Origin: Varroa destructor
Taxonomy: Eukaryota; Arthropoda; Arachnida; Mesostigmata; Varroidae
DNA: 64,000 bases
Assembly: GCF_002443255.2 (NCBI RefSeq)
Contig: NW_019211455.1
Coordinates: 5,562,597-5,626,596, forward strand
Direction: 5' to 3'
Part shown: positions 12,704 through 26,500 of the stretch, in pieces
How the letters are laid out: each line of letters begins with the position of its first letter
Position numbering within the stretch: the stretch's first letter is position 1
The notes under the pieces: generated by a model
What the model was told of the DNA's origin: nothing
The model's input: the letters and a program-made list of their open reading frames with translations, nothing else
Databases searched by the model: none
Made by a program: the position numbers and the translations under genes

Positions 12704-15700
12704 GTAAGTAGCGGCGCAACAGTCGGGATTGGTTATTGGGGGTTCTCGGTTCAGCCAGACGACTCCAGGGTTCAGCCCGTTCGGGCATTCGGTGGCGTTT
12801 GTCCTCGACGGAACCCCAAGACAGCAGCAGCAACGGCCACTAGCCTCCCTGGCTGCTCCCGCTGCCGGCCTCGCCGCCACTACCTCATCGTAGCCCGTGG
12901 GGAGTTGGGCGAAAAGGGTCCTTTCAGTCTTCATGGCCCACGAAGTAGCAGGAAAGTTGGCAGTGGCGAAGGTTTTATTTATATTTGTTACCCATCGTCT
13001 CGACAACTTGAACCCCGTACAGGACGATGGGAGGGGGACAAAAAGGGCTGGGACGGACAGGACGGAAGGCGGCGCTACAACAGCCGCTGGCTGCGTCCTT
13101 TTGATGCGCCTGTGTCTTCTGCGCTTTTAGGTCTAGTTTTTCCACTTGCGAAGGTCTCGACGGGGTAGATTGCAACGGAAGTTGCCGAGCTTGGATGCAG
13201 AAGCGGCAGCGACTACGACAAGAAGAAGCGAATCAAAACGGTCCCAGTTGACGAATTTATTTCCATAAAACCCTCTGTTCACCACCACTGCGAAAATGCT
13301 TACAATGCACTTGTGTTCATTGTGTTCAGTGTGCCCGCTGCCCGTCAAAAGAAAGGATAGAAGAAGAAGGATCCAGTCTTCAGGCTACTGAAGAGTTCAG
13401 AGGTCTCCCGACGACATCAGTACTAAAAGCAGCAGCTGTAAGAAAACGCCTACTAGGATTTGATCTCTCGCGTCCCAATTACGCACAGGGATATCCATAC
13501 TTAAGCAGTTGGTTTGAGAGCTTATTATTGAAGCCGTGGATTCGTTCAACACTAACAGATCGAAGAACAGAACAGTGAAGAAGAAGCAAACAAGGCACGA
13601 TTATACAGAGTCCATACGCAGTGTATTCGTGGGTCTGCGAATCCTTCTATTGGCTTGACAAAATGGCAATACCGTAAATACTACGACACGCTAAGTGCTA
13701 GATCTAAATACTGCTTGCAGGTAATCACTATGCTGGAAGCATGTTTGTCACAAATATCCTTATGACCCAAGTCCATACACATTACCATATAGTGTGTATA
13801 CTGTGCAGAACTACTACTTCAAGTCTTGCCAATGACACATTGAAACTGCACAATTTACGCCACCAATAAAGAAAGCCAATTCTTAGGTAGTTTTTAAAAT
13901 AATATCTATTTATGGTTAGGTTAATTAATCTCGTTCACAGTTGAAATGAGTTCGTTATAAACGCGAGCCTCGTTCAGATCTTCAACCAGGTCTTTGACCT
14001 AGTAATACTTTCGAGTGTTTTTCAGTAATTGATTTACAAGTGATTTTAATTAATCACATTTACAAATTCAGTAGGGTGCCTGAGTTTTTACCGCCAAGAG
14101 AATGGCATGTTGGCAGTAAAATGATCACCTAATACCAGCAGCTAGCTTTGGCTACTCTTATGCCTGTCGCAAACAAACATAGTTTTTCAAGAAATTTTGA
14201 AGCTCATGAGGCTCAAATGCACTCCGAAAAAATCCGGTAGCCGACGCGGCAGACTTCCGCTATTGCTTCGTTGGGCATAGTAACCGAATGTGTGGGCATA
14301 ATGTGGAAACATGGCCATCAACTCGTACGCAGTCTGCTTATTTATAGTTCGTCCTCAGTTCGTTGTTGCTTCTACTGCCAGTCTACTTCTTGATTTTCCC
14401 GTACCCACGCGACATTCTAGCTGTGTGTTTGCTATTACCCTCCTTCTTTGACTTGCACTTTTGGCGATATTGAAATTCCTCGCAGCGGCAGGACTATGTG
14501 CAAATGTATATCTGAGGCGGCGTCTGACGCACGCACGCGGGCGACCCGTTCCGGGTAGTCGATCCGTCAATAGGACACAGCCGAGTTACTCCGCAGAGGG
14601 TTGGTTCACTCTCTGTTCAGCCGTTCTCGCTAGTATTGTCCTGTATCACATACCCACTGACTGCGAAAAGTACGCGCGATTGTTGCGCGAGATGAAACTA
14701 CAACTGATTATGCGAAATCGCTGAACTAACTGAGAAATACTCGTTTTATCCCCAATATCAGAGAGATGCTGGCGGGAGATAGCTCAAAGGTAAAATAGCT
14801 GCTATCGAGGAATCCGATTAGATCTAAAAGAACGACGACGACCACGGCGACGAAAAAATGGCAACGCAAAAGGAAAAAGCTGTGCGAGCCGCCATCTTTA
14901 GAGCGCGCTACCACAAACGGTAGCATCGTCGGCAAGGCGGCGGTGGGTGAATCGACTCTTCAATAGCGATACCCTATAGTTGTGGCCGTTGGCCGCCAGG
15001 AACTCGGCACGGAGTTCGTGCAACGGAAAAGCAGAAGCTGACGTTATACGAGTGAAGCGAACGCGTTTGTCGCCTACCCTACCCTGCCCTGCCAATAGTC
15101 GAAAATCGTATGCGAATCGTCTAAGATGAACGAGGACAACTTGCCTGAGAAGAATATGTCCGCCTGCAGGTTATTTATGGGTTGTCTCGGAAATGAACAC
15201 GGGCATTTTGGTGGCCACGGAGGGGCCTGCGATGTACACATACAAAAAGAACTATTATTGTAGATCATTCTCAAGCTTGTGCCGTTTCTACCGAAAACCA
15301 CAGTACTTTCAAGGGTTCTTCCTTATGTGGGGTACGTTATAATAATGGCATGTAATAGCGCTATCTAACGGAGAATTTATTCTTTATTTGGGTAACCTAT
15401 AGGTGATTTGATCACTTAGCATTGATTTATAATAATTTTATAGAGTATAGAAGATATTGAAAATGTGCTGTGTTGTCAGTATTACCTATCTCGCATGTCT
15501 ATGGAACAAACAGGCCCTAAACACTAGACCACTGTTATTACTTGACCGTTAACAAGGTCAGTAATGTCTAGTAGACTTCAGTCCTAGATCGTGTACGGAT
15601 GAAAAATCGTGCACTATGTTATTAAAAATAAGAGCTCGCCATGACGTACCTATTGGAGGCTAACAGTACCCAAAGAAAACATTTAATTGTCGCGTTTCAC

Positions 15701-18700
15701 AAGCGCACGAACATAAGACCATCTTGTTTTTCAAAGTGTTCGGACACAGACAGACGTAGATTAACGCTGGCGTCAACTTCTGCACAACTAATCCACTGTC
15801 TTAGCCCGCTTACCAGAGAAGCACAAAGGTTGAACTGGTGCTAGTAAGAGGGGGCCAGATATGTCATCCGAAACATTGTACGCACCCTGAGGGATGATTA
15901 AAATAAAAAAAAAAGTCACCGGCCACACTAGCTACAAGCGTTGCCGTCGCATGCTTGAATCACGCGCTAATGAAGTACATCGCTGGGCATCAGTGAGTGA
16001 TATTACGGGTTATAAGGTTTTCACCCTGTTCCTTTTGCGCATAAACAAAATATAAGGAAAAACCATGACCAATACATTATAGGCTAATTTTAATACGAGG
16101 ACAAAGGATCGAGAAAACCCTGACATAGATTACTACTTTCTGTCATGAAAAATTCACGCGCCCGTTTACAGCAACTTTGGAAGATAGCAAACATGTGACG
16201 TACATAATTCAATTGCGGACTGTAAATTCGTATTTGTGTAAAAAAACTATAGTACATGTTCGAAGTATACTTCATTGACGTAGGTGTTAATGAACATGAG
16301 AAGTCATCCTGTATTCGAACGGGTCGATATGTTGGGACGCTCTATCAATTTAAAAGCAATTTTGCTTTTAATCTTTCCTGACTATAATTATGCATGATGT
16401 ACTTTCGCTTTAATTTTCACGAGTCAAAAGGTACATCTATTCAGACCGGAAGAAATCTCTTCAGTGAGAGGTAATGAGGTCGGTCTCGCTGTAGGTTACT
16501 CCCAACGCGCAGTCATCTAATCCTAATGTCATCCAGACAATAGGGTTGTCTCCGAGAGTTCTTTATAGTGGTCCGGAAGACTTCACGGGGTGGATCAGGA
16601 CGAGGTTGTAATAATATAAAGCAGAGATTTATAGATAGATCAGACGGGCACATCACAGTAACAAGAAGCTGGCTGGTCTAGAAAGGCCGTACCGCATAGT
16701 CTATTTTACCTTGATTCTATTACAGCTTTAAGTATAGGCAAAGAACTAGGATTAATAGTGGATTAGCGAGGTGGCTACCGTATTCGAGTTCACACAGTGT
16801 TAACGCGGCCCAATCTAGGGCTTCAAGTCCTCAAAAATACTGCAAGTGCTACACGGTTACGAAGTGTGTGTTTTTTATTATTGTCGATCGGAACGAACCA
16901 AGTGAGGATAATCAGACATATATGACAAACATAGAAATAGCGTTTAATGAAGTTCATGTTTGAAGAAACACACAAAAGATTGCGATAAAGAATAATACAT
17001 ATCGATACATGCGGCACAGCGAGAATGTCTCATAAAGCGAAATTATTTGCACCTCTATTGAAGATCTTATTATGTGTATGTCCTAAATTTATTTTTTGGG
17101 CCTTCTTTATACACACACCCTTTCATCTACATGGTTTCCTTCTTCGTGTATTTCCCTGAAATATAATTATTAGTATCTCGTTGTGATTACCACGCACGGA
17201 AATGAGAAGGATTGTCTACTTAAAATAGCCGAGTTAGCTGGCACATAGCCAATGAAAGCAGCAACAAAAACAAAAAAAAATACCCCTGACCTTCCCAAAC
17301 GTAGCTGGCGATTCAGGCCAGGAGAGCAATCCAATTAAGTACAGGGAGAGAGCGACACGGGTACTACTGGCGAGAGCATAAGGGCTAAAGCGATACTCAA
17401 TAGAGACTGAACGAGCGGAGACAATTGCGCTTGTCGGCAGCTTAGTCTTCGGTTGCATACGTTTGTATCAAGTGCCTATACGCTCACACAGGCCCACAGA
17501 CAGCCAGACATTTACATCAATTATACTTCGTCGTCATCCTCATTACATTTGCATATGCCGACAGTCAGCGTGCATCGGTCTCGCATGCGGCGAGGACAAG
17601 AAAAAGCCTTGCAAAGGGCATTACGCAAGGTTGCATCGTCGGCGAAATTCGATTGCGTATTCACAGTCTCAATTAGAAAGTCGCGGGTTAGCGTGTGGTG
17701 AGAGAACGTCGAAGTTGAGCAGCGGCAGTGTATGCGCGTACTTTGCAGCAATAAGGCCAAGGCATTAGGTCGAGTTTAGGTTAGGGGACGAGAAAGTGGC
17801 GCGCAAACAAAGGGGGCAGGTGGCCAGATGAGGTGGATCAACATCGACCAGCTGTTGCATTGTAACACGACTGAACAATTTAGCCCGCTGATTGCTCACA
17901 AACAATTCTTCAAGTAACATTCGTAGGGGTCTCAGAAGAAGACTATATTTCCTAATATGAGAAATTTATAATTAAAACCGTAAGCACAAAGACCTTTTAT
18001 TATTACGTCAGACATGTTATCCTGATATATCCAACGGGTTAATCTATACGTTGAGATAGCTTTTCATATCTTTTGTGGCCCTTGGAAACCATAAAGGAAA
18101 TACTAAGTAAAAAAGATGCGAAGCATAAAGTTTATCGACCATAATATTACAAGTTCAAATTGTTAGATTAGGGATTGAATGGAGCTGCATAAGGCATTGT
18201 TGCGCTTGTCCAGGCAAACTGCTTCTTTGTCTTGCCGATTTCCATGCGACCCAAGTTTAGACAACTTCAAGTATAATTTGATATTTATTACCGCTACAAA
18301 AGTAACCTTCAAAAAATCGAACACAAGAGGTTCTACAAGTGTAATAAATGGCACTCAATTAAAAGTACTTGCGCTCGTTGCCGACACTGGGGTGTAGTAC
18401 ATAAAAATAGAGGGGACGTTAGTTCTAGTGAGAAAGGGCGACAGGGGCAGATAATAGGAAAAAGGCGTATCACTGACGATTTAATTACACTCATTGGTAT
18501 CAAAGAAAGCAGGTGGGCGATACAGCTAAACTCTTTTTCGGCAGTGAGTCAACGACAACGAGAACAGACTCGAAAGTGGTAGCGAAGCAGCCAGCGATGA
18601 GCCCTCCGCAGGGCTCTAGTCCGCCGGATGAGTTCGGCTAATGCCGGGGACCCAGTTAACGCGACTGTGTAGTTAGGTAGATTCGACTACGAGCCTATGC

Positions 18701-20450
18701 ACATATTGGCTGTTGTGTGCCAATGCAATGCGCGTCGAGGGACGCGGTTACTTCAAACGGTGGGTTTCGCTGGTGCCGTTTTAATCTATATGCTAATCGT
18801 CACAGTCACCGTTAGATTCGTTCCGTAACATGCCACCAGACGGAACAGAGTCCGCAAAACATTCATTTATTCATTCATTAGATAAACGACTTCCGACATT
18901 GACGGTAGCAGTGGCATGAGCGCCGTGACGCCAGGAAGAAAAGAGGGACCGTGAACGCCACGTTTCCGCTCCATTTTGACTCGATCAAAGCGGCGAAGCG
19001 TCCAAATTTGGACGCGCCCTGTTGCGATTCTACGGTATGGCTCGTATTCTATAGAGTTGGAAAACAAAGTAGGAGCGCGTGCGGCTGACACCAAAATTCT
19101 ACATAGAAACAATTAGATTCTGCTTATTCTGGTGTTTCGGTGGACCGGCATCAAAACAGATGTAAGGGGCAAATCGAAGTAAGCAACTTATTGGAATATC
19201 GGCTGCATGTTTCGGTTACTTCGTAGGTTAGTTTCGACGAAGTATAAATTTGTCTACCTTTCCCTTCCCCATACATAATTGCGATTATTACATGTTAAGG
19301 ACGCCGGAATATAGCCTAGATTAAAACTTTAAAAACGTATGAGTTGACTGAGCCAAGTTGTGGCGTTGTCATCAAGAAATTACCGGCAATCGAGGATGAC
19401 CGCGACCATTTCAAACTTCCAACCTTTCAGTTTGTCGGGCCCCCTTCAGCCATGATTAGAGAATCACAACCGTAACCAGCTGCTCTTTCGTTTCGCTACT
19501 TTGTCACTTTTGTTTTCCTCTACCTCATTTTCCCTCGGTAGCAGTATCTAGCTCTCGTCTATCCCGTTCGTGCGCACTTGACACCACTCAGTTGACCCAT
19601 GGTGATAAAAATGGGCGTTTAGCTGTTTTTACGTGGGCTGGTGCGGCACCACTTGCGAAGCGGGATTTGGGGGTGGGTGGGTAGTCAAGTCTTGTCTCCC
19701 TCACTTTTCCATCTGCGCCCTAGTCATGTAGTATCAGTCGGCCTTCGCTTATTCCTGGGGATTTATCTGGACCCTTGTTGGCTCGACACTCCCGTTTGCT
19801 GTCTCTATACAAGAAACACACTTGAACATTCGTATCAGCAAGGGACCAGCAGCCGCTTCTCGGTGTTACTACCAGCACTACAGCATCTGGAGATTCCGTC
19901 CTTCGACTGATAGGAAAGTGCGGTCTGAATAGGAACTGTTTAACGTTTTCAAACGAATTGTGAAAGAGCAGGTTCGGATATGCGCACTTCGACTGGACAC
20001 GCTTCGTCAAGTAGATCATCGTGATTCTGGGCCTATTAACTTGATGCGGACGGTGATTGCGGGTTATGAGTGGGTGTAGCAGACGAATTTCTTTAGTGAA
20101 GAAAAGGAAAGAATACAAGCAATTGAAACTTCCACGCGAGATGGAATCGGGGGGAATCGAGTAGAGTCTGTCGTTTATTTTGAACGTACACATTGGGCTA
20201 CAATACAACCTCGCAGGAATGTGGGTGTCCGGTTCTCCTTCAAATGTTCTTGTAAACCTAATCAGGAGAAAGAAACGGTGAGACAGATACTGAACCTGAC
20301 AGACAGCTCCTAGGTAGAAAATATAAAGCCGCCAAATTTACTCACGCAATATTACTCTCAGCACAAGAAACGTTTTTAGATAAAGTTTCGTGTATTAAGA
20401 GTAACACTGTATATATATATATATATATATATAATTAACGATAATTGCAG
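12704..20450 (+). other. Putative first intron or upstream flank of the receptor gene
   Basis: If the candidate exon ending at 12,703 is right, this is a 7.7-kb phase-1 intron; otherwise it is 5' flank. GC-richer patches occur near 12,715-13,190, 14,350-15,100, 17,380-17,860 and 18,520-19,130, separated by AT-rich DNA. The longest frame is on the minus strand at 19,720-20,208 (162 codons) and has no recognisable motif. I saw no other convincing exon. Confidence 0.45.
20410..20433. repeat. (TA)12 microsatellite at a splice acceptor
   Basis: A pure TA repeat ending 17 bp before the AG at 20,449-20,450. It occupies the place where the polypyrimidine tract of the first certain receptor exon would normally lie. 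Confidence 0.95.
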
Positions 20451-20587
20451 AGGGTCCGGATATGGTGCGTCACCAAAAAGGCATACTCGTTTACGACGGA
20501 GAATCGCATAGGAGAAAGCATGGCGGTGGTACATCAGACATTCCTGAGGGCTTTTGCTCAGCTTACGCTGGAAACATCTGCTCAAAG
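20451..20587 (+). CDS. Nrk-like exon: linker and start of frizzled CRD
   Basis: The acceptor is ATTGCAG and the donor is AAG|GTATGC. Two bases (AG) complete a codon begun in the previous exon, then 45 codons follow and the exon ends in phase 0. The first ~30 residues are a polar, charged linker; the end reads [14 protein letters not shown], the first two cysteines of the CRD, matching the GFC...Y.G..C pattern of ROR proteins. The upstream in-frame sequence runs into a TAA inside the intron, so a splice is required. The acceptor has a (TA)12 repeat instead of a pyrimidine tract. Confidence 0.9.
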
Positions 20588-23500
20588 GTATGCACTCATC
20601 TCTGAATTGCTATTCGTTTGCATTGACAAAATTAGTGTATCTACGAATTGTGTAAATACTAATTGTATGTCTATATCAGGTTGGCAACGAATGAATTACC
20701 TATAGGACAAACAAACAAAAAAGAAAGTAAGCCAGAGTAAGATAAGTAATTCGCTGCGAGGTTGAGATTTAAATTTTGTTTGTTAAAACACAAATGTGTT
20801 TTAATGATGATAAGGATGACTATTATATTAACGTATATTATAACTAGGCCAAGCATATGATATAATGGATGCTAGCAATTGTTTGTCGTGGCTGATGGTT
20901 ACGCTCGAGGCAGGCCAGGAAATAATTCACCCTCAATTATCAATGAAAAGTCGAATCGTTTATATTCCCTGTACCTTGTTCGAATCGATTTCTGCCGTGT
21001 CCTAGACAGCAACGTATTTCGAAATGGATACATCTCGACCCCAGCCGACAAGAGACTAAACAACTCGCAGTATAACAACAACCCAACTAATGGTTCCCCT
21101 CTTGACAACTAAGCAATATTTAGAAAAACAAAGTTCAACCACTACGAAGCTAAGTACACTGCTAATCTGTTGTTATCTAATATTGCAGCATCTTGGAAAA
21201 TCCGGCCATATTGTATATTACAATATTTCTGCGGACCCGTCCACCGTGATGATTAACGAACAGATTACTGCTGCCCTTTGGGAAGAACTTATACAGCCGA
21301 TGCAAGAACCGTGCCGAAGTGCGGCCGAAGTTCTTCTGTGCCATTACGCGTTCCCAAAGTGCGAATGGAGAGAGAGGATAGCTATTGCCAAACCCCTTTG
21401 CAGGTGGGTAAGCTATAGTTCATTAGGAATTTCGTTCGCCTGTTAGTCTACCTACTTTGCGAGTCCCTCTGATTTGTTGCCATAAAACTACAAATCGTAT
21501 TGTGAGCGCTCTTTATAAGGTTACTACTTTACCTTACAAGCCGGCAATGGCTAGCTGCCACGTGCGGATCTCCTGTATGCTTCGTAAAATCTTTTTTGTA
21601 ATTAAGTAAAGCAAATAGTAGTTTGCTTTAGATTTCTCGTAGATCGTATATATAAGTTGAATAAATCTGGATAGTCTAAAGTTGGAAACATTACATTTCA
21701 TATTGAAAGAACTCAAAGATATAGGGCATACGCCGAGATAGCAGCTCACCATGAACAGCTCTAAATTTTATCAGTAAAAATGTAACTTCTTCAAATTAAA
21801 AGAGAAAACAACGGAGTGATGTACGAAATACTAAGATGGTGCCCAATCTAATGTTCCGAAAGCCTCTGGGAAGGTCTATGTAGGATGTCAATTACGGTGA
21901 TGCAGGAATTACTTAAAGTGGTCACTTAATTGAAGTCACTGGACCTAAAAAAGGAGCTACAACGCTTAGATTTATTCTGCCTGTTTAGTAGGCGAAGCTT
22001 TACAAGCAATCCTTTGGAAGAGAACACAAATTTAATTTGAAAATTCAAGCTTTTACCAAAACGTTTCTACGTACGCTTTCATTGAGTGTCATCTTCACTT
22101 TTAACTCTTTTGCGAATTAGCATCTATTTAAAATCATCGCGTTCTTAAATCACTTTGTAATCTTAGGTTAAATAGTACATTTTATAATAGATTAGTGGGT
22201 AACGTACTTGCCAGTTAATCTTAGGGATTCGTTCTGGTCAGGGGTAGAGACACGTTGTTTCAATGCCTAATAGCGATGCCGGACGTCTAAGCATAGAGGT
22301 TAGAGGGTAGTCTCGTTACTGGTCAGTTTCAAAAGAAGATGGGGTCTACCTAACGATTGCAAGGGGCGATATATGATGTTGCATATCAATTTCATTACTG
22401 ATAGACTTGTGCTTTCTCGTGTCAATTAATTGTCACGTCCGATCTTTTTCGATCATTGTTGTTCGGAAAGTCAAAAAGAGCGACGAAGTGACCCATATTG
22501 TGGCCCCCGCTGGTCCTCTGGGTAGAGACGTAAATCAGGAAAAAAGTACATTCTATCTCATGCAATCTTGCCCCGCTCTGCTTTCTCACGTGAGTTACCA
22601 TATGTTGAGCTTGGCACAGCAGAACCTTTTCAGCAGTCCTCGTATCACACGTTGTCAATGGTGCTTCAGCTCAATGATGGGTCATCCACTGGTCAATGCA
22701 TTAAATTCAACAAGTGGAAACTTCGGCAAAAAATGTTCGTTACACATTGGTAATATACGAATAGTGCGTTTAAGTTCATACTTACACAGTCTAAGAGAAG
22801 ATTAACAAAGCTCGAGCCCTCTTACTTCATAAACATATTATATTATTTGAATTAATTGAAGGGCGGTAAACCTAGTAGCAATCCTTCAATTTAATTAAAT
22901 TCGTATGACGTTAAAATATATTTGTACACTTTTAAAACACCATCAATACTACACAGACATTTGTAGTAGTTCTTATTGCTATAAGAGGTGTACACTCCTC
23001 AAGCTCTCTAAAAACTATGTATTTCAGAGCACTAAAATGTGTACTCAACTAGTATGTCAAAGGTCGAAGGTTGGCGTTTTGCTGTTAATCGGCACATGGC
23101 ACAAATGGCCTAGTTCTTTAAATCCTTCATTCGCTCTTCCTTCACTGCTAGGAAATAGCCGCGCATTTGCATCCTACCCCAATCATTCAAGGCACGGTAG
23201 CGACCGCCGCCCATATGGCTGTTTCTGGCTCTCGCAGAGCGAGGCCTGTTACTGGACAATGTGGTATGCAGCAGCATCACCGGACGCAAGCCGACGTCGC
23301 AAATCATTTACACAGGCACCCTCAACGACGCCCTGCATAGCGGCGAAGAAAAGAGTTCTACGCACCTAGGTGTTTTTAAGTGGGCACAGCAAAGGAACGC
23401 GAAGGGCCTAGGCCGAAAAAGCCAAAGCAAAAGATCTCTGGTGCGACAGAGCGCGCACCAACCCACAAGTCAGTGAGGAGCCATCCACCGCTGTCGGCAT

Positions 23501-26500
23501 AGCACGTGCGAATGATGTCATAGAAAACGAATGACGCGAGACAGTGACACAGTCCGTCGCGACGCATGAAAGCGGAAGGGGCAAAGAGAAAGTGACGTAA
23601 CGGCGCGAAGTGAACGCTAATCTTTTTCGTAGTTGAGGCAGAAGCTTCATCTGTACCATTTGAAAATTGCCCGCCGTTGGAGGCAAAAGCGGAATCCGAA
23701 AAGGCGGTGCGTAGCCAACCAAACGATTCTGTACCATTTTTCGCAGTCCTATTTATTTGGTAGTGAGCGGACAAAAATAAGAGATTCAACAGTAGAAAGG
23801 GCAAAAAGCTTCATTGAAAATACTGCATACATCCATCTTTGTACTGATTAAAAGAGTTTGCAGAAATTGGTGTCATCTTTAATGTATCTTCTTGCGAATG
23901 TATCTCAGTCGATGAGCGTTGCACACCGCTAGAGAGATCCTACTTTGATTCTTTGTCGTTGTCGAGGTCTTTGTTGTTTCAGGACCATCTTGAGACCCAA
24001 AGACAGTTGAACCAAGGAATAAAAAACTGTATTCTCGGCGTTTGCTTTCTGTTTCCCTCACTTCCAATGCGAAAAAGCCCATAAGCAACAGAGGATATGA
24101 TACGAATATGATGATGAGGCTACAGCTAAGGGATGTAAACTGATCTAATGATTATTCTTTAAAAATGTCTTCGGATTCGAAAGCTTCGGCGACGCGTAGT
24201 TTTTACATCGAGAAACCACTTTTTAAATGTAACGGGCCACCAGTAGAATGCCTACAATGCCAATACTTGACGTCTATGATGCGTTCTTTTGGCAGCTCTC
24301 TGGTGTTGATGAAAGACGAGTGAGCTGGGTGTGAAGTGCTGCTATTTGCAGTCCGAAACATTTATCTCCGGAGAGAGCAGAAAATGTAGCGATCAGAACA
24401 AAAAGAATACACTCATAAGTTTTCTTATAGATAAGATAAAGAACTTTGTAACGATATGTAATACTGTAACTACTCAAAATGTAGAAATAGGAAGCATTCA
24501 ACGAAAACAGATCAAATAATCTCATATCTAATATCGGGCGGTGAACTTACTACTGCTGTAATTGTATTGCTTATCACAGCCAAGCCGCCAATACGAACTA
24601 ACGGTATTAAGGTGTTACTCTTAGTTTTAGTAACTCGTGGACGCTGGCCATTACGTACGTCTTAAATGAAACCCGTGCTCTCATTGGTACTTCGACTTTT
24701 CCCTGTCGTCATTTCAAATTACCCGCTTCCCGCTAATACTTGCACTGTAGGTTAACGTAAAGAGATACAGAAGCCACGCTAAGTCAGAGTAGTAATAATG
24801 CGACGTTGTTTCTGTCCTTATTGGACAGAATGCTCTATATCCTGCCCGTAGACAGTAACGGCTTTATTACACGCAAACAATGTTATTCAATCAAGTGGGT
24901 CGTCCTAGTGAAAATTCGTGTGATTGTGGTTGTGTTGGTGGATTGCAGCATTCCTTACAGACTATAGGCACTAGTGTCAGCCAGGCACCTGTGTCCTGCC
25001 ACCTAACTTTACCGGTTGCATTCGCTCGTCACCTCCTTGCAGGCTCCACTACTGTTTGTGGCGATGCCACAGCACGCAACAGCACCGCTGTCTAAACACT
25101 AGTTGCCCTACTGCTACCCCTACAGGTGGCAGACCACACAAACACCGACTCACCCACCAGCCCATCGAGAGAAGAGAGAAAAAAAGAGAGAGGCGAGGGG
25201 GGAAGGCGACCCTCTTCGAGAAGGTAGCGGAACTCGTGCCGCGCAGGACCCACATGGAACAGTCTACATGGCCCGAGTTTCCCTTGGCCTTACCGGACCT
25301 ACGCCTGCACACGTTTTCTTTGCTATCCATGTACACGGCACACTTAAATTACATGGACGATACGCTTATGAAATAATTATTTAAATAACAACTTAAGCTA
25401 ACATCTTTTCTAGCTAACGCTATTAAAAAAAAAACAAACGCAACCTAAGTTTACGAACTTTCTCGCCACTTCTATGTCGATCGCGTAAGGCACACGCGAA
25501 TCAGTGCGCTCTTGCATTTTTATATTTGTTGATAAAGTTCACTATTATATGCTAAATCCAGTTGAATTAGGTAAGCCTGGAACGGTTGGAGTAACCGTAG
25601 CGCTTATTGTTACGACGCACGGTTGCACGACGCAAGGACATGGCTGCAGGTGCAGGGTGCAACTGAAGAAAGAAACAACGAAGTCGAGCACTCCGGCGAA
25701 GAGGGCGAAAGAAAACGAAAAATGGGAAAGTGGCATAGCTGAATGCCGTGTCCTCTTTTCTAGGACTCTTTTCGAGCTGACGATGTCCGTTCAAATCACG
25801 ATCCCTTCCCGCTTCAGCTAAGGGTTACCTGGGGTTACCTAAGGGGCGTGGAGGTAAACAGACTCAGGAACCTAACTAATTTTATTACAACACATTGTCT
25901 GCGTTCGCCCCATCGTACTGCTCCATTTGCCTCATATGAGGGAAAGACTGCAGACGGGGCTTTCTGCAGCAGGTAAACAACAGACTTTTATTGGCTGGCT
26001 ACCACATGCGAAGCAGATGGTTATATCTGCAGCTTTCAGGGGAATCAGGACTAGGGAAAGGGGTCGTATAGGCTTACTGGCATACGTTATGTGTTCGTGT
26101 GGAGAGTTAATTACCGGACACGCCGAGTTCGTACGGTGATGGTGTCCGCATGGATGCACCGGAACGAAATGACACGGATATATGGGTTGACGCGCACATG
26201 TTGACAGTGTCCACATGCTGTATTGTCACTGCCGTCGTTCCACGCAACGGTCGTGGTTCTTTCGTCGAAGACAAAGTGATGTATTATAGAGAGATATTAA
26301 AAGAGTCAGCCCAGAATAGATGATTATGAGCCGAAAATATATATTTGATTTCCACAGTGTACGGTGGGCAAAGACAAAATTGTTAAGCTATAATATTTAA
26401 CAGGTAAATGTTACGAATGAAAATAACAGTACCTGTGGCCGCTGCAGGGTAAATCGTAAAACTCGCAGGCGCAGGCGCGCCTGTGATTCGCGTGAGTATG

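Noticed and set aside
14461..14724. Frame whose start looks like a signal peptide
   Set aside because: The first codon is TTG, not ATG, so the apparent N-terminus is artificial for a eukaryote, and there is no donor in the right phase.
19720..20208. 162-codon minus-strand frame just before the first certain receptor exon
   Set aside because: No recognisable domain and no partner exons.
20445..20705. 86-codon plus-strand frame over the first certain receptor exon
   Set aside because: Wrong frame. The real frame is set by the CRD motif [12 protein letters not shown] and by phase continuity with the next exon.
25056..25384. Overlapping frames on both strands (about 95-106 codons)
   Set aside because: Proline and basic-rich peptides from GC-richer low-complexity DNA. 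No homology recognised.
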